NCBI RefSeq assembly: GCF_013347965.1
Contig: NZ_CP048810.1
Coordinates: forward strand, 2,666,001-2,730,000
DNA: 64,000 nt
Reading direction: 5' to 3'
Source: Pseudomonas bijieensis
GTDB taxonomy: Bacteria; Pseudomonadota; Gammaproteobacteria; Pseudomonadales; Pseudomonadaceae
The notes under the pieces: model-generated
The model's input: the letters and a program-made list of their open reading frames with translations, nothing else
Told to the model about the DNA's origin: nothing
The model's database searches: none
Shown: piece after piece, positions 28,056-36,711 of the stretch
How the letters are laid out: each line of letters begins with the position of its first letter
How positions within the stretch are numbered: position 1 is the first letter of the stretch
Position numbers and translations under genes: made by a program

Positions 28056-28955
28056 CTATTGCGGCTCCCAAGGCACCAGCCATTGCCGGGAGGATTGAAT
28101 CAACTGTTCGGTCAATGAACCGAGCAACTGCCCGCCGTTGCGCCAATAATGCCAGTACAGCGGCACATCGATCGGTTTATCTGCCAACAGCTCCACCAGC
28201 TCGCCTCGTTCCAGTTGCCCACGCACTTGCAGCTCCGGCGCCAGCCCCCAGCCGAGGCCGGCCTCGGCAAGACGGATGAATCCTTCGGACGACGGGCACA
28301 GATGGTGTTCGAAACCGCCCTCCACCCCCAGGGACGCGAGGTAGCGGTGTTGCAGGAAATCGTCCGGGCCAAACACCAGTGCCGGCGTATGGGCCAACTG
28401 ATCAGCGCGCGCGCCATCGGGGAAATGCCTGGCTATGAACGCCGGACTGGCCAGGGCCCGATAACGCATGGCCCCCAGCAATACGCTGCGGGCGCCAGCC
28501 ACAGGACGCTCACTGGCGCAGACACACGCCGCCACTTCGCCAGCGCGCATGCGCTTGAGGCCGACGGTCTGGTCTTCTACCACCAAGTCGAGCAACAGAT
28601 GATGCCGGGCGCAGAAATCGCCCACAGCCGCTGCCCACCACGTCGCCAGGCTGTCGGCATTCAAGGCGATGCGCAGGCGTTCGGGCAGGCCCTCTTCATC
28701 CAGTGCCGGTACCAAACTTTGCAGGTCACGCTCTAACAGACGCACCTGTTGCACATGGTTGAGCAAGCGGCGACCGATCTCGGTCGGCGCAGGCGGCGTG
28801 GCACGCACCAGTACGGGCTGGCCGACCCGCGCCTCGAGCAGTTTGATGCGCTGGGAAATCGCCGATTGCGACAGCCCCAGTACCTGGGCGGCCCGCTCGA
28901 AACCGGCTTGCTCGACGACCGCCGCCAGGGCGGAAAGCAATTTGTAATCGAACAT
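28056..28955 (-). CDS. argP: LysR-family regulator, ArgP/IciA type
   Basis: A 299-residue LysR-type regulator. The N-terminal helix-turn-helix (FERAAQVLGLSQSAISQRIKLLE) and the MFDYKLLSALAAVVEQAGFE start are typical of ArgP (IciA), which controls basic amino acid export. The ATG at 28955 is used; a longer frame would enter the divergent promoter. It is transcribed divergently from the LysE/ArgO-like exporter gene at 29054, the classic pairing for ArgP and ArgO, so the exporter is the probable target, with Lys or Arg as co-effector. Confidence 0.87.
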   Translation of the reverse strand: MFDYKLLSALAAVVEQAGFERAAQVLGLSQSAISQRIKLLEARVGQPVLVRATPPAPTEIGRRLLNHVQQVRLLERDLQSLVPALDEEGLPERLRIALNADSLATWWAAAVGDFCARHHLLLDLVVEDQTVGLKRMRAGEVAACVCASERPVAGARSVLLGAMRYRALASPAFIARHFPDGARADQLAHTPALVFGPDDFLQHRYLASLGVEGGFEHHLCPSSEGFIRLAEAGLGWGLAPELQVRGQLERGELVELLADKPIDVPLYWHYWRNGGQLLGSLTEQLIQSSRQWLVPWEPQ

Positions 28956-29053
28956 CAGTTTTCCTAATGAGCAATCAGCAAGATTGGTTTTTCTTATACA
29001 GCTTGCCACCGGAGAATGGCCAGCATTCAAGCATCGACGGGGGAGTAAAAATC
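28956..29053. promoter_or_regulatory. Divergent argP-argO promoter region
   Basis: 98 nt between the two starts. It contains the A/T-rich stretch AAGATTGGTTTTTCTTATAC at 28979-28998. TTGGTT (28984-28989) and TATACA (28996-29001) are only 6 nt apart, so they do not form one promoter. No exact operator was identified. Confidence 0.4.
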
Positions 29054-29656
29054 ATGTGGCAAAGCTACGTTAACGGACTGCTGGTGGCACTTGGGCTGAT
29101 CATGGCCATTGGCGCGCAGAACGCGTTTGTGCTGGCCCAGAGCCTGCGTCGCGAGCATCACTTGCCGGTAGCGGCGCTGTGTATCACCTGCGATGCGTTG
29201 CTGGTCGCCGCCGGCGTGTTCGGGCTGGCGACCTTGCTGGCTCAAAGCCCGTTGCTGCTGTCGATCGCTCGCTGGGGCGGCGCGATATTCCTGCTCTGGT
29301 ACGGCAGCCAGGCGTTGCGTCGGGCCTGCTCGAAACAGAGCCTGCAACAAGGGGAAAAACAGGCCGTGCGCTCGCTACGGGCGGTACTGCTCAGCGCGCT
29401 GGCGGTGACGCTGCTCAATCCCCACGTGTACCTCGATACCGTGTTGCTGATCGGCTCCCTCGGTGCCCAGCAAAGTGTCCCCGGTGCCTATGTGGTGGGG
29501 GCGGCCAGTGCCTCACTGCTGTGGTTCTTCACCCTGGCCTTCGGTGCCGCGTGGCTGGCACCCTGGCTGGCTCGTCCAAGCACCTGGCGGATTCTCGACC
29601 TGCTGGTGGCGGCGATGATGTTTACCGTGGCGGTGCAATTGATCGTCAACGGCTGA
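29054..29656 (+). CDS. argO: LysE/ArgO-family amino acid exporter
   Basis: A 200-residue inner-membrane exporter with about six helices. The start MWQSYVNGLLVALGLIMAIG followed by AQNAFVLAQSLRREHH is the family hallmark, and TLLNPHVYLDTVLLIGSLG is the second conserved Pro/Asp motif of LysE/ArgO proteins. I set the start at ATG 29054, since the upstream in-frame extension reads over the promoter. It is divergent from an ArgP-like regulator. Export of arginine and/or lysine is inferred from family and neighbour. Confidence 0.88.
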   Translation: MWQSYVNGLLVALGLIMAIGAQNAFVLAQSLRREHHLPVAALCITCDALLVAAGVFGLATLLAQSPLLLSIARWGGAIFLLWYGSQALRRACSKQSLQQGEKQAVRSLRAVLLSALAVTLLNPHVYLDTVLLIGSLGAQQSVPGAYVVGAASASLLWFFTLAFGAAWLAPWLARPSTWRILDLLVAAMMFTVAVQLIVNG

Positions 29657-29831
29657 TTATTCCAAACCGCTCTGGAACCTCTATCCCACACAGTTGTTGC
29701 GTGGTTATGCCGCCCCCCCGGTGCTATGATCCGACTCCTGCGCCGCAAAGAGTACAAACTCCCCGGCGCTAGTCTGGCCGCCCGTGATCGGCCTTGCGCT
29801 CACCGCAACTGACCTGATTAGGAGAATCACC

Positions 29832-30428
29832 ATGGCTTTCGAATTGCCGCCGCTGCCCTATCCACACGACGCACTGGCGCCGCACATCTCCAAAGAAACT
29901 CTGGAATTCCACCACGACAAGCACCACAACACCTATGTCGTGAACCTGAACAACCTGGTGCCAGGCACCGAGTTCGAAGGCAAGTCTCTGGAAGAAATCG
30001 TCAAGACTTCCTCGGGCGGTATCTTCAACAACGCCGCTCAGGTCTGGAACCACACCTTCTACTGGAACTGCCTGGCGCCAAACGCCGGCGGTCAACCAAC
30101 CGGCGAACTGGCCGAAGCCATCAACAAGGCCTTCGGTTCGTTCGACAAGTTCAAGGAAGAGTTCAGCAAGACTTCCATCGGCACCTTCGGTTCCGGCTGG
30201 GGCTGGCTGGTGAAAAAGGCTGACGGTTCCCTGGCCCTGGCCAGCACCATCGGCGCCGGCAACCCGCTGACCAGCGGCGACACCCCGCTGCTGACTTGCG
30301 ACGTCTGGGAACACGCCTACTACATCGACTACCGTAACCTTCGTCCGAAATACGTCGAAGCGTTCTGGAACCTGGTCAACTGGAAATTCGTCGCAGAGCA
30401 ATTCGAAGGCAAAGCCTTCACTGCCTAA
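29832..30428 (+). CDS. sodB: Iron superoxide dismutase
   Basis: A cytoplasmic Fe-SOD that turns superoxide into oxygen and hydrogen peroxide. It has 198 residues starting [20 protein letters not shown]. Metal ligands are His27 (EFHHDKHH), His74 (WNHTFYWN), Asp157 and His161 (DVWEHAYY). The Gln in the family position for Fe enzymes lies in NNAAQVWNH. An AGGAG ribosome site precedes the ATG at 29832. It has its own terminator and is followed by bifA, the same order as in P. aeruginosa. In that species sodB is repressed by PrrF sRNAs when iron is low; no such pairing was tested here. Confidence 0.96.
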   Translation: MAFELPPLPYPHDALAPHISKETLEFHHDKHHNTYVVNLNNLVPGTEFEGKSLEEIVKTSSGGIFNNAAQVWNHTFYWNCLAPNAGGQPTGELAEAINKAFGSFDKFKEEFSKTSIGTFGSGWGWLVKKADGSLALASTIGAGNPLTSGDTPLLTCDVWEHAYYIDYRNLRPKYVEAFWNLVNWKFVAEQFEGKAFTA

Positions 30429-30448
30429 GCGTCAATGCCAGACAAAAG

Positions 30449-30474
30449 AACCCGGCACCGCGCCGGGTTTTTTT
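30449..30474 (+). terminator. Rho-independent terminator after sodB
   Basis: AACCCGGC-ACC-GCGCCGGGTT-type stem (CCCGGC/GCCGGG) followed by seven T. Confidence 0.9.
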
Positions 30475-30722
30475 CGCCGGGTAAAAATGTCCGCAGGCAA
30501 AATACCTCGCGTCTGGAACCCAAGAAAAAATCCCTGGAGGCCTCAAGTTGCGGCCCCTTCCAACCGACACAATGGTCATAGAGCAAACACTCTGGAAAAA
30601 ACGTACATCGGTCAGGTTTCAAGCGAAAACCCTTGTGTTTGATTGTCCCTTTGACTGCCATCACAGGATTGCCAATACTCATGGCAACTTGACGCTACCC
30701 GCACGGAACAAGGAACCACTCT

Positions 30723-32774
30723 TTGAAGCTGGAACTCAAGAACAGCTTGTCTGTGAAGTTGCTCCGGGTCGTGCTCCTCTCGGCATTGATCGTTGGCATG
30801 ATCTTGAGCTGCGCCCAGATCGTGTTCGATGCCTATAAAACCAACCAGGCTGTCGCCAGTGACGCCCACCGTATCCTCGATATGTTCCGCGATCCTTCGA
30901 CCCAGGCCGTCTACAGCCTGGACCGGGAAATGGGCATGCAAGTGATCGAGGGCCTGTTCCAGGACAAAGCCGTGCGCATGGCTTCCATCGGCCATCCCCG
31001 CGAAACCATGCTCGCCGAAAAAACCCGGCCCTTGCAGCACTCCGAAAGCCGCTGGCTGACCGACCTGATCCTGGGCAAGGAGCGCACTTACACCACGCAA
31101 CTGGTAGGACGTGGGCCCTACAGTGAATATTACGGCGACCTGAGCATTACGCTCGACACCGCCACCTACGGCGAGGGTTTCATCGTCAACTCGGTGATCA
31201 TCTTCATTTCCGGGATGCTGCGGGCCCTGGCCATGGGCCTGGTGTTGTACCTGGTCTATCACTGGCTGCTGACCAAACCGTTGTCGCGGATCATCGAGCA
31301 CCTGACTGAAATCAACCCGGATCGCCCCAGCGAGCACAAGATCCCGCAGTTGCGAGGCCACGAGCAAAACGAGCTGGGCCTGTGGATCAATACGGCCAAC
31401 CAATTGCTCGAATCCATCGAGCGCAACACGCACCTGCGCCACGAAGCGGAAAACAGCCTGCTGCGAATGGCCCAGTACGACTTTCTCACCGGCCTGCCCA
31501 ACCGCCAGCAGCTTCAACAGCAACTGGACAAGATCCTGGTGGATGCCGGGCGCCTGCAACGCCGGGTAGCGGTGCTGTGTGTGGGGCTGGATGATTTCAA
31601 GGGTATCAACGAACAGTTCAGCTACCAGACCGGCGACCAGTTGCTGCTGGCCTTGGCCGATCGGCTGCGGGCCCACAGTGGCCGGCTCGGCGCCCTGGCG
31701 CGACTGGGGGGCGACCAGTTCGCCCTGGTCCAGGCCGACATCGAACAGCCTTACGAGGCCGCCGAGCTGGCCCAGAGCATCCTCGATGACCTGGAAGCGC
31801 CGTTCGTCATCGACGACCAGCAAATCCGCCTGCGGGCCACCATCGGTATCACCCTCTTCCCCGAAGATGGCGACAGCACCGAGAAACTGTTGCAGAAAGC
31901 CGAGCAGACCATGACCCTGGCCAAGAGTCGCTCACGCAATCGCTACCAGTTCTACATCGCCAGCGTCGACAGCGAAATGCGCCGCCGGCGTGAACTGGAA
32001 AAAGACTTGCGCGAGGCCCTGGCCCGCGAGCAGTTCTCCCTGGTGTACCAGCCACAGATCAGTTACCGCGACCTGCGCGTGGTGGGCACCGAAGCCCTGA
32101 TCCGCTGGCACCATCCCGAGCACGGCCTGGTGCCGCCGGACCTGTTCATTCCCCTGGCCGAGCAGAACGGCACCATCATCGCCATTGGCGAATGGGTACT
32201 GGACCAGGCTTGCAGTCAATTGCGCGAATGGCACGACCAGGGCTTCGTCGACCTGCGCATGGCGGTCAACCTGTCGACGGTGCAACTGCACCACGCCGAA
32301 TTGCCACGGGTGGTGAACAATCTCCTGCAAATGTACCGGCTGCCGCCGCGCAGCCTGGAGCTGGAAGTCACCGAAACCGGCCTGATGGAAGACATTACCA
32401 CCGCTGCCCAGCATTTGCTGAGCCTGCGCCGTTCCGGGGCGCTGATTGCCATCGATGACTTCGGGACCGGCTATTCGTCCCTGAGCTACCTCAAGAGCCT
32501 GCCGCTGGACAAGATCAAGATCGACAAGAGCTTCGTCCAGGACCTGCTCGACGACGAGGACGACGCCACCATCGTCCGGGCCATCATCCAATTGGGCAAG
32601 AGCCTGGGTATGCAGGTCATTGCCGAGGGCGTCGAGACAGTCGAGCAGGAAGCCTACATCATCGCCGAGGGCTGCCACGAAGGTCAGGGGTATTACTACA
32701 GCAAACCACTGCCGGCACGGGAATTGGGCGCTTATCTGAAGCAGGCCGAGCGCAGCAAGGTTTCCATCATCTGA
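30723..32774 (+). CDS. bifA: c-di-GMP phosphodiesterase with degenerate GGDEF and intact EAL domain
   Basis: BifA lowers c-di-GMP and so favours swarming and biofilm dispersal. The 683-residue protein has two membrane helices (about residues 13-36 and 153-178) flanking a periplasmic domain. A HAMP-like linker and GGDEF domain follow with GGDQF at 329-333, the degenerate motif known for BifA. The EAL domain is intact (EAL at 457-459, then RMAVNLS, LEVTETG, IDDFGTGYSSL, KIDKSFV). The start is a TTG at 30723 preceded by AAGGA; no ATG gives the full first helix. Position after sodB and before the imelysin gene matches P. aeruginosa. Confidence 0.92.
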   Translation: MKLELKNSLSVKLLRVVLLSALIVGMILSCAQIVFDAYKTNQAVASDAHRILDMFRDPSTQAVYSLDREMGMQVIEGLFQDKAVRMASIGHPRETMLAEKTRPLQHSESRWLTDLILGKERTYTTQLVGRGPYSEYYGDLSITLDTATYGEGFIVNSVIIFISGMLRALAMGLVLYLVYHWLLTKPLSRIIEHLTEINPDRPSEHKIPQLRGHEQNELGLWINTANQLLESIERNTHLRHEAENSLLRMAQYDFLTGLPNRQQLQQQLDKILVDAGRLQRRVAVLCVGLDDFKGINEQFSYQTGDQLLLALADRLRAHSGRLGALARLGGDQFALVQADIEQPYEAAELAQSILDDLEAPFVIDDQQIRLRATIGITLFPEDGDSTEKLLQKAEQTMTLAKSRSRNRYQFYIASVDSEMRRRRELEKDLREALAREQFSLVYQPQISYRDLRVVGTEALIRWHHPEHGLVPPDLFIPLAEQNGTIIAIGEWVLDQACSQLREWHDQGFVDLRMAVNLSTVQLHHAELPRVVNNLLQMYRLPPRSLELEVTETGLMEDITTAAQHLLSLRRSGALIAIDDFGTGYSSLSYLKSLPLDKIKIDKSFVQDLLDDEDDATIVRAIIQLGKSLGMQVIAEGVETVEQEAYIIAEGCHEGQGYYYSKPLPARELGAYLKQAERSKVSII

Positions 32775-32799
32775 TTTCCCCCTCCCAGGCGCCTACAGA

Positions 32800-32817
32800 C
32801 GCTGCCGAAAGGCAGCG
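32800..32817 (+). terminator. Hairpin after bifA, possible terminator
   Basis: CGCTGCC-GAAA-GGCAGCG is a perfect 7-bp stem with a GNRA loop, 26 nt after the bifA stop. No T tract follows, so it may be only an mRNA 3'-end stabiliser. Confidence 0.45.
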
Positions 32818-32862
32818 ATCCGCATTATTAAATAAGAAATATTTACAACCATAACCCTTTAC

Positions 32863-32889
32863 ACATAATGCAAATCTTTCGCATTATGT
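32863..32889 (+). promoter_or_regulatory. Inverted repeat upstream of icmP, candidate operator
   Basis: ACATAATGC and GCATTATGT are perfect 9-bp inverted arms separated by 9 nt, 59 nt before the icmP start. Iron control of imelysin genes suggests Fur, but the match to the 19-bp Fur consensus is weak, so the binding protein is open. Confidence 0.5.
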
Positions 32890-32947
32890 CGCAGTTTTTG
32901 CGCACCCTCGCGCCTGTCCCATCCATCACCGAAGCAGGATGTTCGCC

Positions 32948-34291
32948 ATGATTCGTATGCCCCTGGCTACCGCCAGTCTGCTGGCCATCGCTATTTCCCT
33001 CGCCGGTTGCGGCGAAGGCAAAGACAAGGCCGCCGCGCCGCAAGCGCCAACGCCTGCCGCCAGCACCGCGGCACCGGTCGCCCCTGCTGCTGCCGGCAAA
33101 GTCGACGAAGCCGCCGCCAAGGCCGTTGTCGCGCACTATGCCGACATCGTCTATGCCGTCTACAGCGATGCCGAATCCACTGCGAAGACCCTGCAAACCG
33201 CCGTCGACGCGTTCCTGGCCAAGCCGAACGCCGAGACCCTGAAAGCCGCCAGGGCTGCCTGGGTCGCCGCACGCGTGCCGTACCTGCAAAGCGAAGTGTT
33301 CCGCTTCGGCAACACCATCATCGACGACTGGGAAGGCCAGGTGAACGCCTGGCCCCTGGACGAAGGCCTGATCGACTACGTCGACAAGTCCTACGAGCAC
33401 GCCCTGGGCAACCCGGGCGCCACCGCCAACATCATCGCCAACACTGAAGTCCAGGTGGGCGAAGACAAGGTCGACGTGAAGGACATCACCCCGGAAAAAC
33501 TCGCCAGTCTCAACGAGCTGGGCGGTTCCGAGGCGAACGTCGCCACCGGCTACCACGCCATCGAATTCCTGCTGTGGGGCCAGGACCTCAACGGCACCGG
33601 CCCTGGCGCGGGCAACCGTCCGGCTTCGGACTACCTGCAAGGTGCCGGCGCCACGGGCGGCCACAACGACCGTCGCCGTGCCTACCTCAAGTCCGTGACC
33701 CAATTGCTGGTCAACGACCTGGAAGAAATGGTCGGCAACTGGAAGCCGAACGTGACCGACAACTACCGCGCCACCCTGGAAGCCGAACCAGCCGAAAGCG
33801 GCCTGCGCAAGATGCTGTTCGGCATGGGCAGCCTGTCCCTGGGCGAACTGGCGGGCGAGCGCATGAAGGTGTCCCTGGAGGCCAACTCGCCAGAAGACGA
33901 GCAGGATTGCTTCAGCGACAACACCCACAACTCGCACTTCTACGATGCCAAGGGCGTGCGCAACGTGTACCTGGGCGAATACACCCGCGTCGACGGTACC
34001 AAGATGACCGGTGCCAGCCTTTCGTCCCTGGTGGCCAAGGCCGACCCGGCCGCCGACACCGCGCTCAAGGCCGACCTGGCGGATACCGAGGCCAAGATCC
34101 AGGTCATGGTCGATCACGCCAACAAGGGTGAGCACTACGACCAACTGATCGCCGCAGGCAACACTGCCGGCAATCAGATCGTGCGCGACGCCATCGCCGC
34201 ACTGGTCAAGCAGACCGGTTCGATCGAACAGGCTGCGGGCAAGCTGGGCATCAGCGACCTGAACCCGGACAACGCTGATCACGAGTTCTGA
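32948..34291 (+). CDS. icmP: Imelysin-family lipoprotein (insulin-cleaving metalloproteinase IcmP)
   Basis: A 447-residue envelope lipoprotein of the imelysin family. The lipobox SLAGC puts the lipidated Cys at residue 21, followed by an Ala/Pro-rich linker to about residue 50. The family motif GxHxxE is GYHAIEFLLWG at 201-211. The name comes from P. aeruginosa IcmP (PA4370), found in the same place after sodB-bifA. More recent work on imelysins points to iron uptake or regulation rather than proteolysis. I chose ATG 32948 over 32939 because it has AGGA at good spacing and starts directly with the signal peptide. Confidence 0.9.
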   Translation: MIRMPLATASLLAIAISLAGCGEGKDKAAAPQAPTPAASTAAPVAPAAAGKVDEAAAKAVVAHYADIVYAVYSDAESTAKTLQTAVDAFLAKPNAETLKAARAAWVAARVPYLQSEVFRFGNTIIDDWEGQVNAWPLDEGLIDYVDKSYEHALGNPGATANIIANTEVQVGEDKVDVKDITPEKLASLNELGGSEANVATGYHAIEFLLWGQDLNGTGPGAGNRPASDYLQGAGATGGHNDRRRAYLKSVTQLLVNDLEEMVGNWKPNVTDNYRATLEAEPAESGLRKMLFGMGSLSLGELAGERMKVSLEANSPEDEQDCFSDNTHNSHFYDAKGVRNVYLGEYTRVDGTKMTGASLSSLVAKADPAADTALKADLADTEAKIQVMVDHANKGEHYDQLIAAGNTAGNQIVRDAIAALVKQTGSIEQAAGKLGISDLNPDNADHEF

Positions 34292-34311
34292 TCAACGCGA
34301 GAAACAAAACC

Positions 34312-34403
34312 TGTGGGAGCGAGCCTGCTCGCGATGAGGGCATATCAGTCGACATCACGGTTGGCTGATCCACCGCTATCGCGAGCAGGCTCGCTCCCCA
34401 CAG
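34312..34403. repeat. REP pair (BIME-like)
   Basis: TGTGGGAGCGAGCCTGCTCGCGAT and its inverted copy, the right one with one extra C (CTCCCCACAG). First of two pairs between icmP and the sigma factor operon. Confidence 0.86.
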
Positions 34404-34445
34404 TTGATTTCAGCTGTTCACAAAAGTAATGCCAGCCACAGACCC

Positions 34446-34536
34446 TGTGGGAGCGGGCTTGCTCGCGAAGACGTCGGCACAGTCGACATTGATGTAGCCT
34501 GACACTCAGCCTTCGCGAGCAAGCCCGCTCCCACAG
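34446..34536. repeat. REP pair (BIME-like), CGGGCTTGC variant
   Basis: TGTGGGAGCGGGCTTGCTCGCGA and the inverted CGCGAGCAAGCCCGCTCCCA. This compensated variant (GGGCTTGC in place of GAGCCTGC) keeps the hairpin. Confidence 0.86.
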
Positions 34537-34713
34537 GAACCTCGTTGTTTGTGGTTCATCGCTGCAATCCAGCAAGCCGCCCTTCGATAAATCGCCGTTC
34601 GGGCAGTTGCTGCGTCAGTTCGAGCGCACGTCGGTACGCGGCCCTGGCCTCGTCCACTTGCCCCAACTGCCGACAGAACTCCGCCCGTGCCGAATAGGCC
34701 AGGTGATAGTCAG

Positions 34714-35796
34714 TCAAATCCCCCCCCTGGCGAGTATCCCGTCAACGAGGCGCAAGCCTGCTTCCGGTCCGTCGCGCTTGGCCAGGGCGGCGGCGCGATT
34801 GAGCTCGATTACCGGCGACGGCACAGCCCGCAACAAAACATCATAAAGCCCGACGATCTGCGGCCAGTCGGTCTGCTCTGCCGTCGGCGCTTCGGCGTGC
34901 ACCGCCGCAATCGCCGCTTGCAGGCAGTACGGCCCGAACCGCCGGGTCTTCAGCGCAGTTTCCACCAGCCCACAGCCCTCGGTGATCAACTCGGCGTCCC
35001 ACAAAGATCGCTCCTGCTCATCCAGCAGGATCAGTTCACCGGTCGACGACGTTCGCGCCGGTCGCCGGGACTCGTGCAGCAACATCAACGCCAGCAACCC
35101 CATGACCTCGGCCTCGGGCAGCAACTCCATCAACAAACGCCCAAGGCGGATGGCTTCGCGGGTCAGGTCTTCGCGAGTCAACTCAGCGCCCATCGACGCC
35201 GAATAACCTTCGTTGAACACCAGGTAGATCACCCGCAGCACACTGTCCAACCGTTCCGGCAGCTCCGCACGAGACGGCACCTGGTAAGGGATCCCGGCAT
35301 CGCGGATTTTCGCCTTGGCCCGCACGATGCGTTGGGCTATGGCCGCCGGAGCGGCGAGGAAAGCCCGGGCGATTTGCTCGGTGGTCAGGTCGCAGACTTC
35401 CCGCAGCGTCAGGGGCACCTGGGCATCAGCTGCCAGGGCCGGGTGGCAACAGGTGAAAATCAGCCGCAGGCGATCGTCTTCCACGTCTTCCTCACTCCAC
35501 TGGCCCTGCTCCAGCTCTTCGAGCTGGGCGATCAACATCGGCCGGGACGCGGCGAAACGCGCGCGCCTGCGCAAACTGTCGATGGCCTTGAAACGCCCGG
35601 CAGAAACCAGCCAGGCCCGCGGATTTTCCGGCACACCGTCGCGCTGCCAGCGCTCGACCGCAATGAAGAAGGCCTCGTGCAAGGCTTCTTCGGCGAGGTC
35701 GAAGTCCCCCAGCAGGCGAATCAGTGTCGCCAGGATCCGCCGCGAGTCTTGCCGATAAACCTGCTCGACGCGCGCCTTGACCGTTTCGGCCGACAT
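34714..35796 (-). CDS. ECF42-type sigma factor, frameshifted in a G8 tract
   Basis: An RNA polymerase sigma factor of the ECF42 type, linked to DGPF/YCII proteins. Sigma region 2 is at residues about 10-80 (LLGDFDLAEEALHEAFFIAVERW) and region 4 near 115-170 (LREVCDLTTEQIARAFLAAP). A long TPR-like C-terminal extension (DUF6596 type) follows. The frame stops after 360 residues, right after eight G in a row (34720-34727). With one more G or two fewer, it would continue in a sensible frame (DLTDYHLAYSARAEFCRQLG) to a stop at 34556-34558, giving 412-413 residues. The intact gene would therefore span 34556-35796. Its start overlaps the SRPBCC gene stop by 1 nt. Confidence 0.82.
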   Translation of the reverse strand: MSAETVKARVEQVYRQDSRRILATLIRLLGDFDLAEEALHEAFFIAVERWQRDGVPENPRAWLVSAGRFKAIDSLRRRARFAASRPMLIAQLEELEQGQWSEEDVEDDRLRLIFTCCHPALAADAQVPLTLREVCDLTTEQIARAFLAAPAAIAQRIVRAKAKIRDAGIPYQVPSRAELPERLDSVLRVIYLVFNEGYSASMGAELTREDLTREAIRLGRLLMELLPEAEVMGLLALMLLHESRRPARTSSTGELILLDEQERSLWDAELITEGCGLVETALKTRRFGPYCLQAAIAAVHAEAPTAEQTDWPQIVGLYDVLLRAVPSPVIELNRAAALAKRDGPEAGLRLVDGILARGGI

Positions 35797-36272
35797 CAGT
35801 CGGGCATGCCTTGGGTAACCAGTGCCTCGAGCCGGTCCAGGCTCTGGCCCCACCCCTCATGGAAGCCCATGGCTTCGTGCGCCTGACGGTCCTCCTCGCT
35901 CCAGTGCAGCGCACGGGCGGTGTAATGGGTTTTGCCGTCCACCTCCTCGAGCAGCACCTCTGCGGTCATGAAGGCCTTGCCGGAGGGGATCCAACCGGGC
36001 ACGAACGCATCGGTGAACACCAGGCGCCGCGGGGCGAGGATTTCCAGGAACACGCCCATGGTCGGGTATTCACTGCCGTCGGGCGCACGCATCAGGGTGC
36101 GAAACTGGCCGCCGACCCATAGGTCCATTTCGCACTCTGGCGTTGTCATGCCATGGGGTCCCCACCATTGGACCAGCAAGGCCGGCTCGGTCCAGGCGCG
36201 GAAAATCTTCTGGCGCGGGGCATCGATCACCCGGCTGATGGATAACGCGTAAGCGGCAGCTGTAAGGTTCAT
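35796..36272 (-). CDS. SRPBCC-family (AHSA1-like) protein
   Basis: A 158-residue START/Bet v 1-like protein with a hydrophobic ligand cavity. The family pattern is clear: ISRVIDAPRQKIFRAWTEPALLVQWWGPHGMT, then GGQFRTLMRAPDGSEYPTMGVFLEI and the closing helix MGFHEGWGQSLDRLEALV. These proteins often sit in ECF42/DGPF operons. It is coupled to the sigma gene (1-nt overlap) and follows the YCII gene by 27 nt. The ligand and reaction are unknown. Confidence 0.87.
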   Translation of the reverse strand: MNLTAAAYALSISRVIDAPRQKIFRAWTEPALLVQWWGPHGMTTPECEMDLWVGGQFRTLMRAPDGSEYPTMGVFLEILAPRRLVFTDAFVPGWIPSGKAFMTAEVLLEEVDGKTHYTARALHWSEEDRQAHEAMGFHEGWGQSLDRLEALVTQGMPD

Positions 36273-36299
36273 GAATGAAATCCTGTTTGTGCTTGTTAT

Positions 36300-36644
36300 T
36301 CAGGGGTTCAGTTGGCGAACCGGTCGTACTTCGACGCAGCCGACCCGGGCCGCCGGGATATTACCGGCGACCTGGATGGCTTCGTTGAGGTCCTTGGCAT
36401 CGATCAGGTAGAAGCCCGCCAGTTGCTCCTTGGTTTCGGCGAACGGACCGTCGGTGATCGACAGCTTGCCGCCGCGCATGCGCACCGTGGTAGCGGTCTG
36501 CACCGACTCCAGGGCCTCGGCGGCGAGCATGCGCCCACTGCCTTGGATCGATTCGGCATAGGCCATGCACTCGGCGTCCTCCGGGCTGTCGGGCGAGTTA
36601 TGCAGCGTGTGTTCGTTGCTATACACCAGGCATAGGTACTTCAT
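36300..36644 (-). CDS. YciI-family DGPF protein
   Basis: A 114-residue dimeric alpha+beta protein of the YCII family. The name-giving motif DGPF is visible in SITDGPFAETKEQLAGFYLI, and the His/Asp-containing start is MKYLCLVYSNEH. DGPF proteins are the standard partners of ECF42 sigma factors. I used the ATG at 36644; the upstream frame adds nine residues without a family match. The biochemical role of DGPF proteins is not known. Confidence 0.9.
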   Translation of the reverse strand: MKYLCLVYSNEHTLHNSPDSPEDAECMAYAESIQGSGRMLAAEALESVQTATTVRMRGGKLSITDGPFAETKEQLAGFYLIDAKDLNEAIQVAGNIPAARVGCVEVRPVRQLNP

Positions 36645-36711
36645 GGAAGGCTCCGTGATCGAACTGATCAACTATGAACGGCTGGAAGACACTCGGCGAA
36701 AAAACCGACGA

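Noticed and set aside
30475..30722. Gap between sodB and bifA checked for a small gene or sRNA
   Set aside because: No frame with a ribosome site, no terminator-like hairpin and no clear FliA or sigma-70 promoter could be supported.
32868..32886. Fur box before icmP
   Set aside because: Only about 7 of 19 positions match the consensus; kept as an unassigned inverted repeat instead.
32843..34282. 479-codon minus-strand frame over icmP
   Set aside because: Antisense shadow of a strongly supported lipoprotein gene.
34687..35886. 399-codon plus-strand frame over the sigma factor
   Set aside because: Antisense shadow; the minus strand has clear sigma region 2 and 4 motifs.
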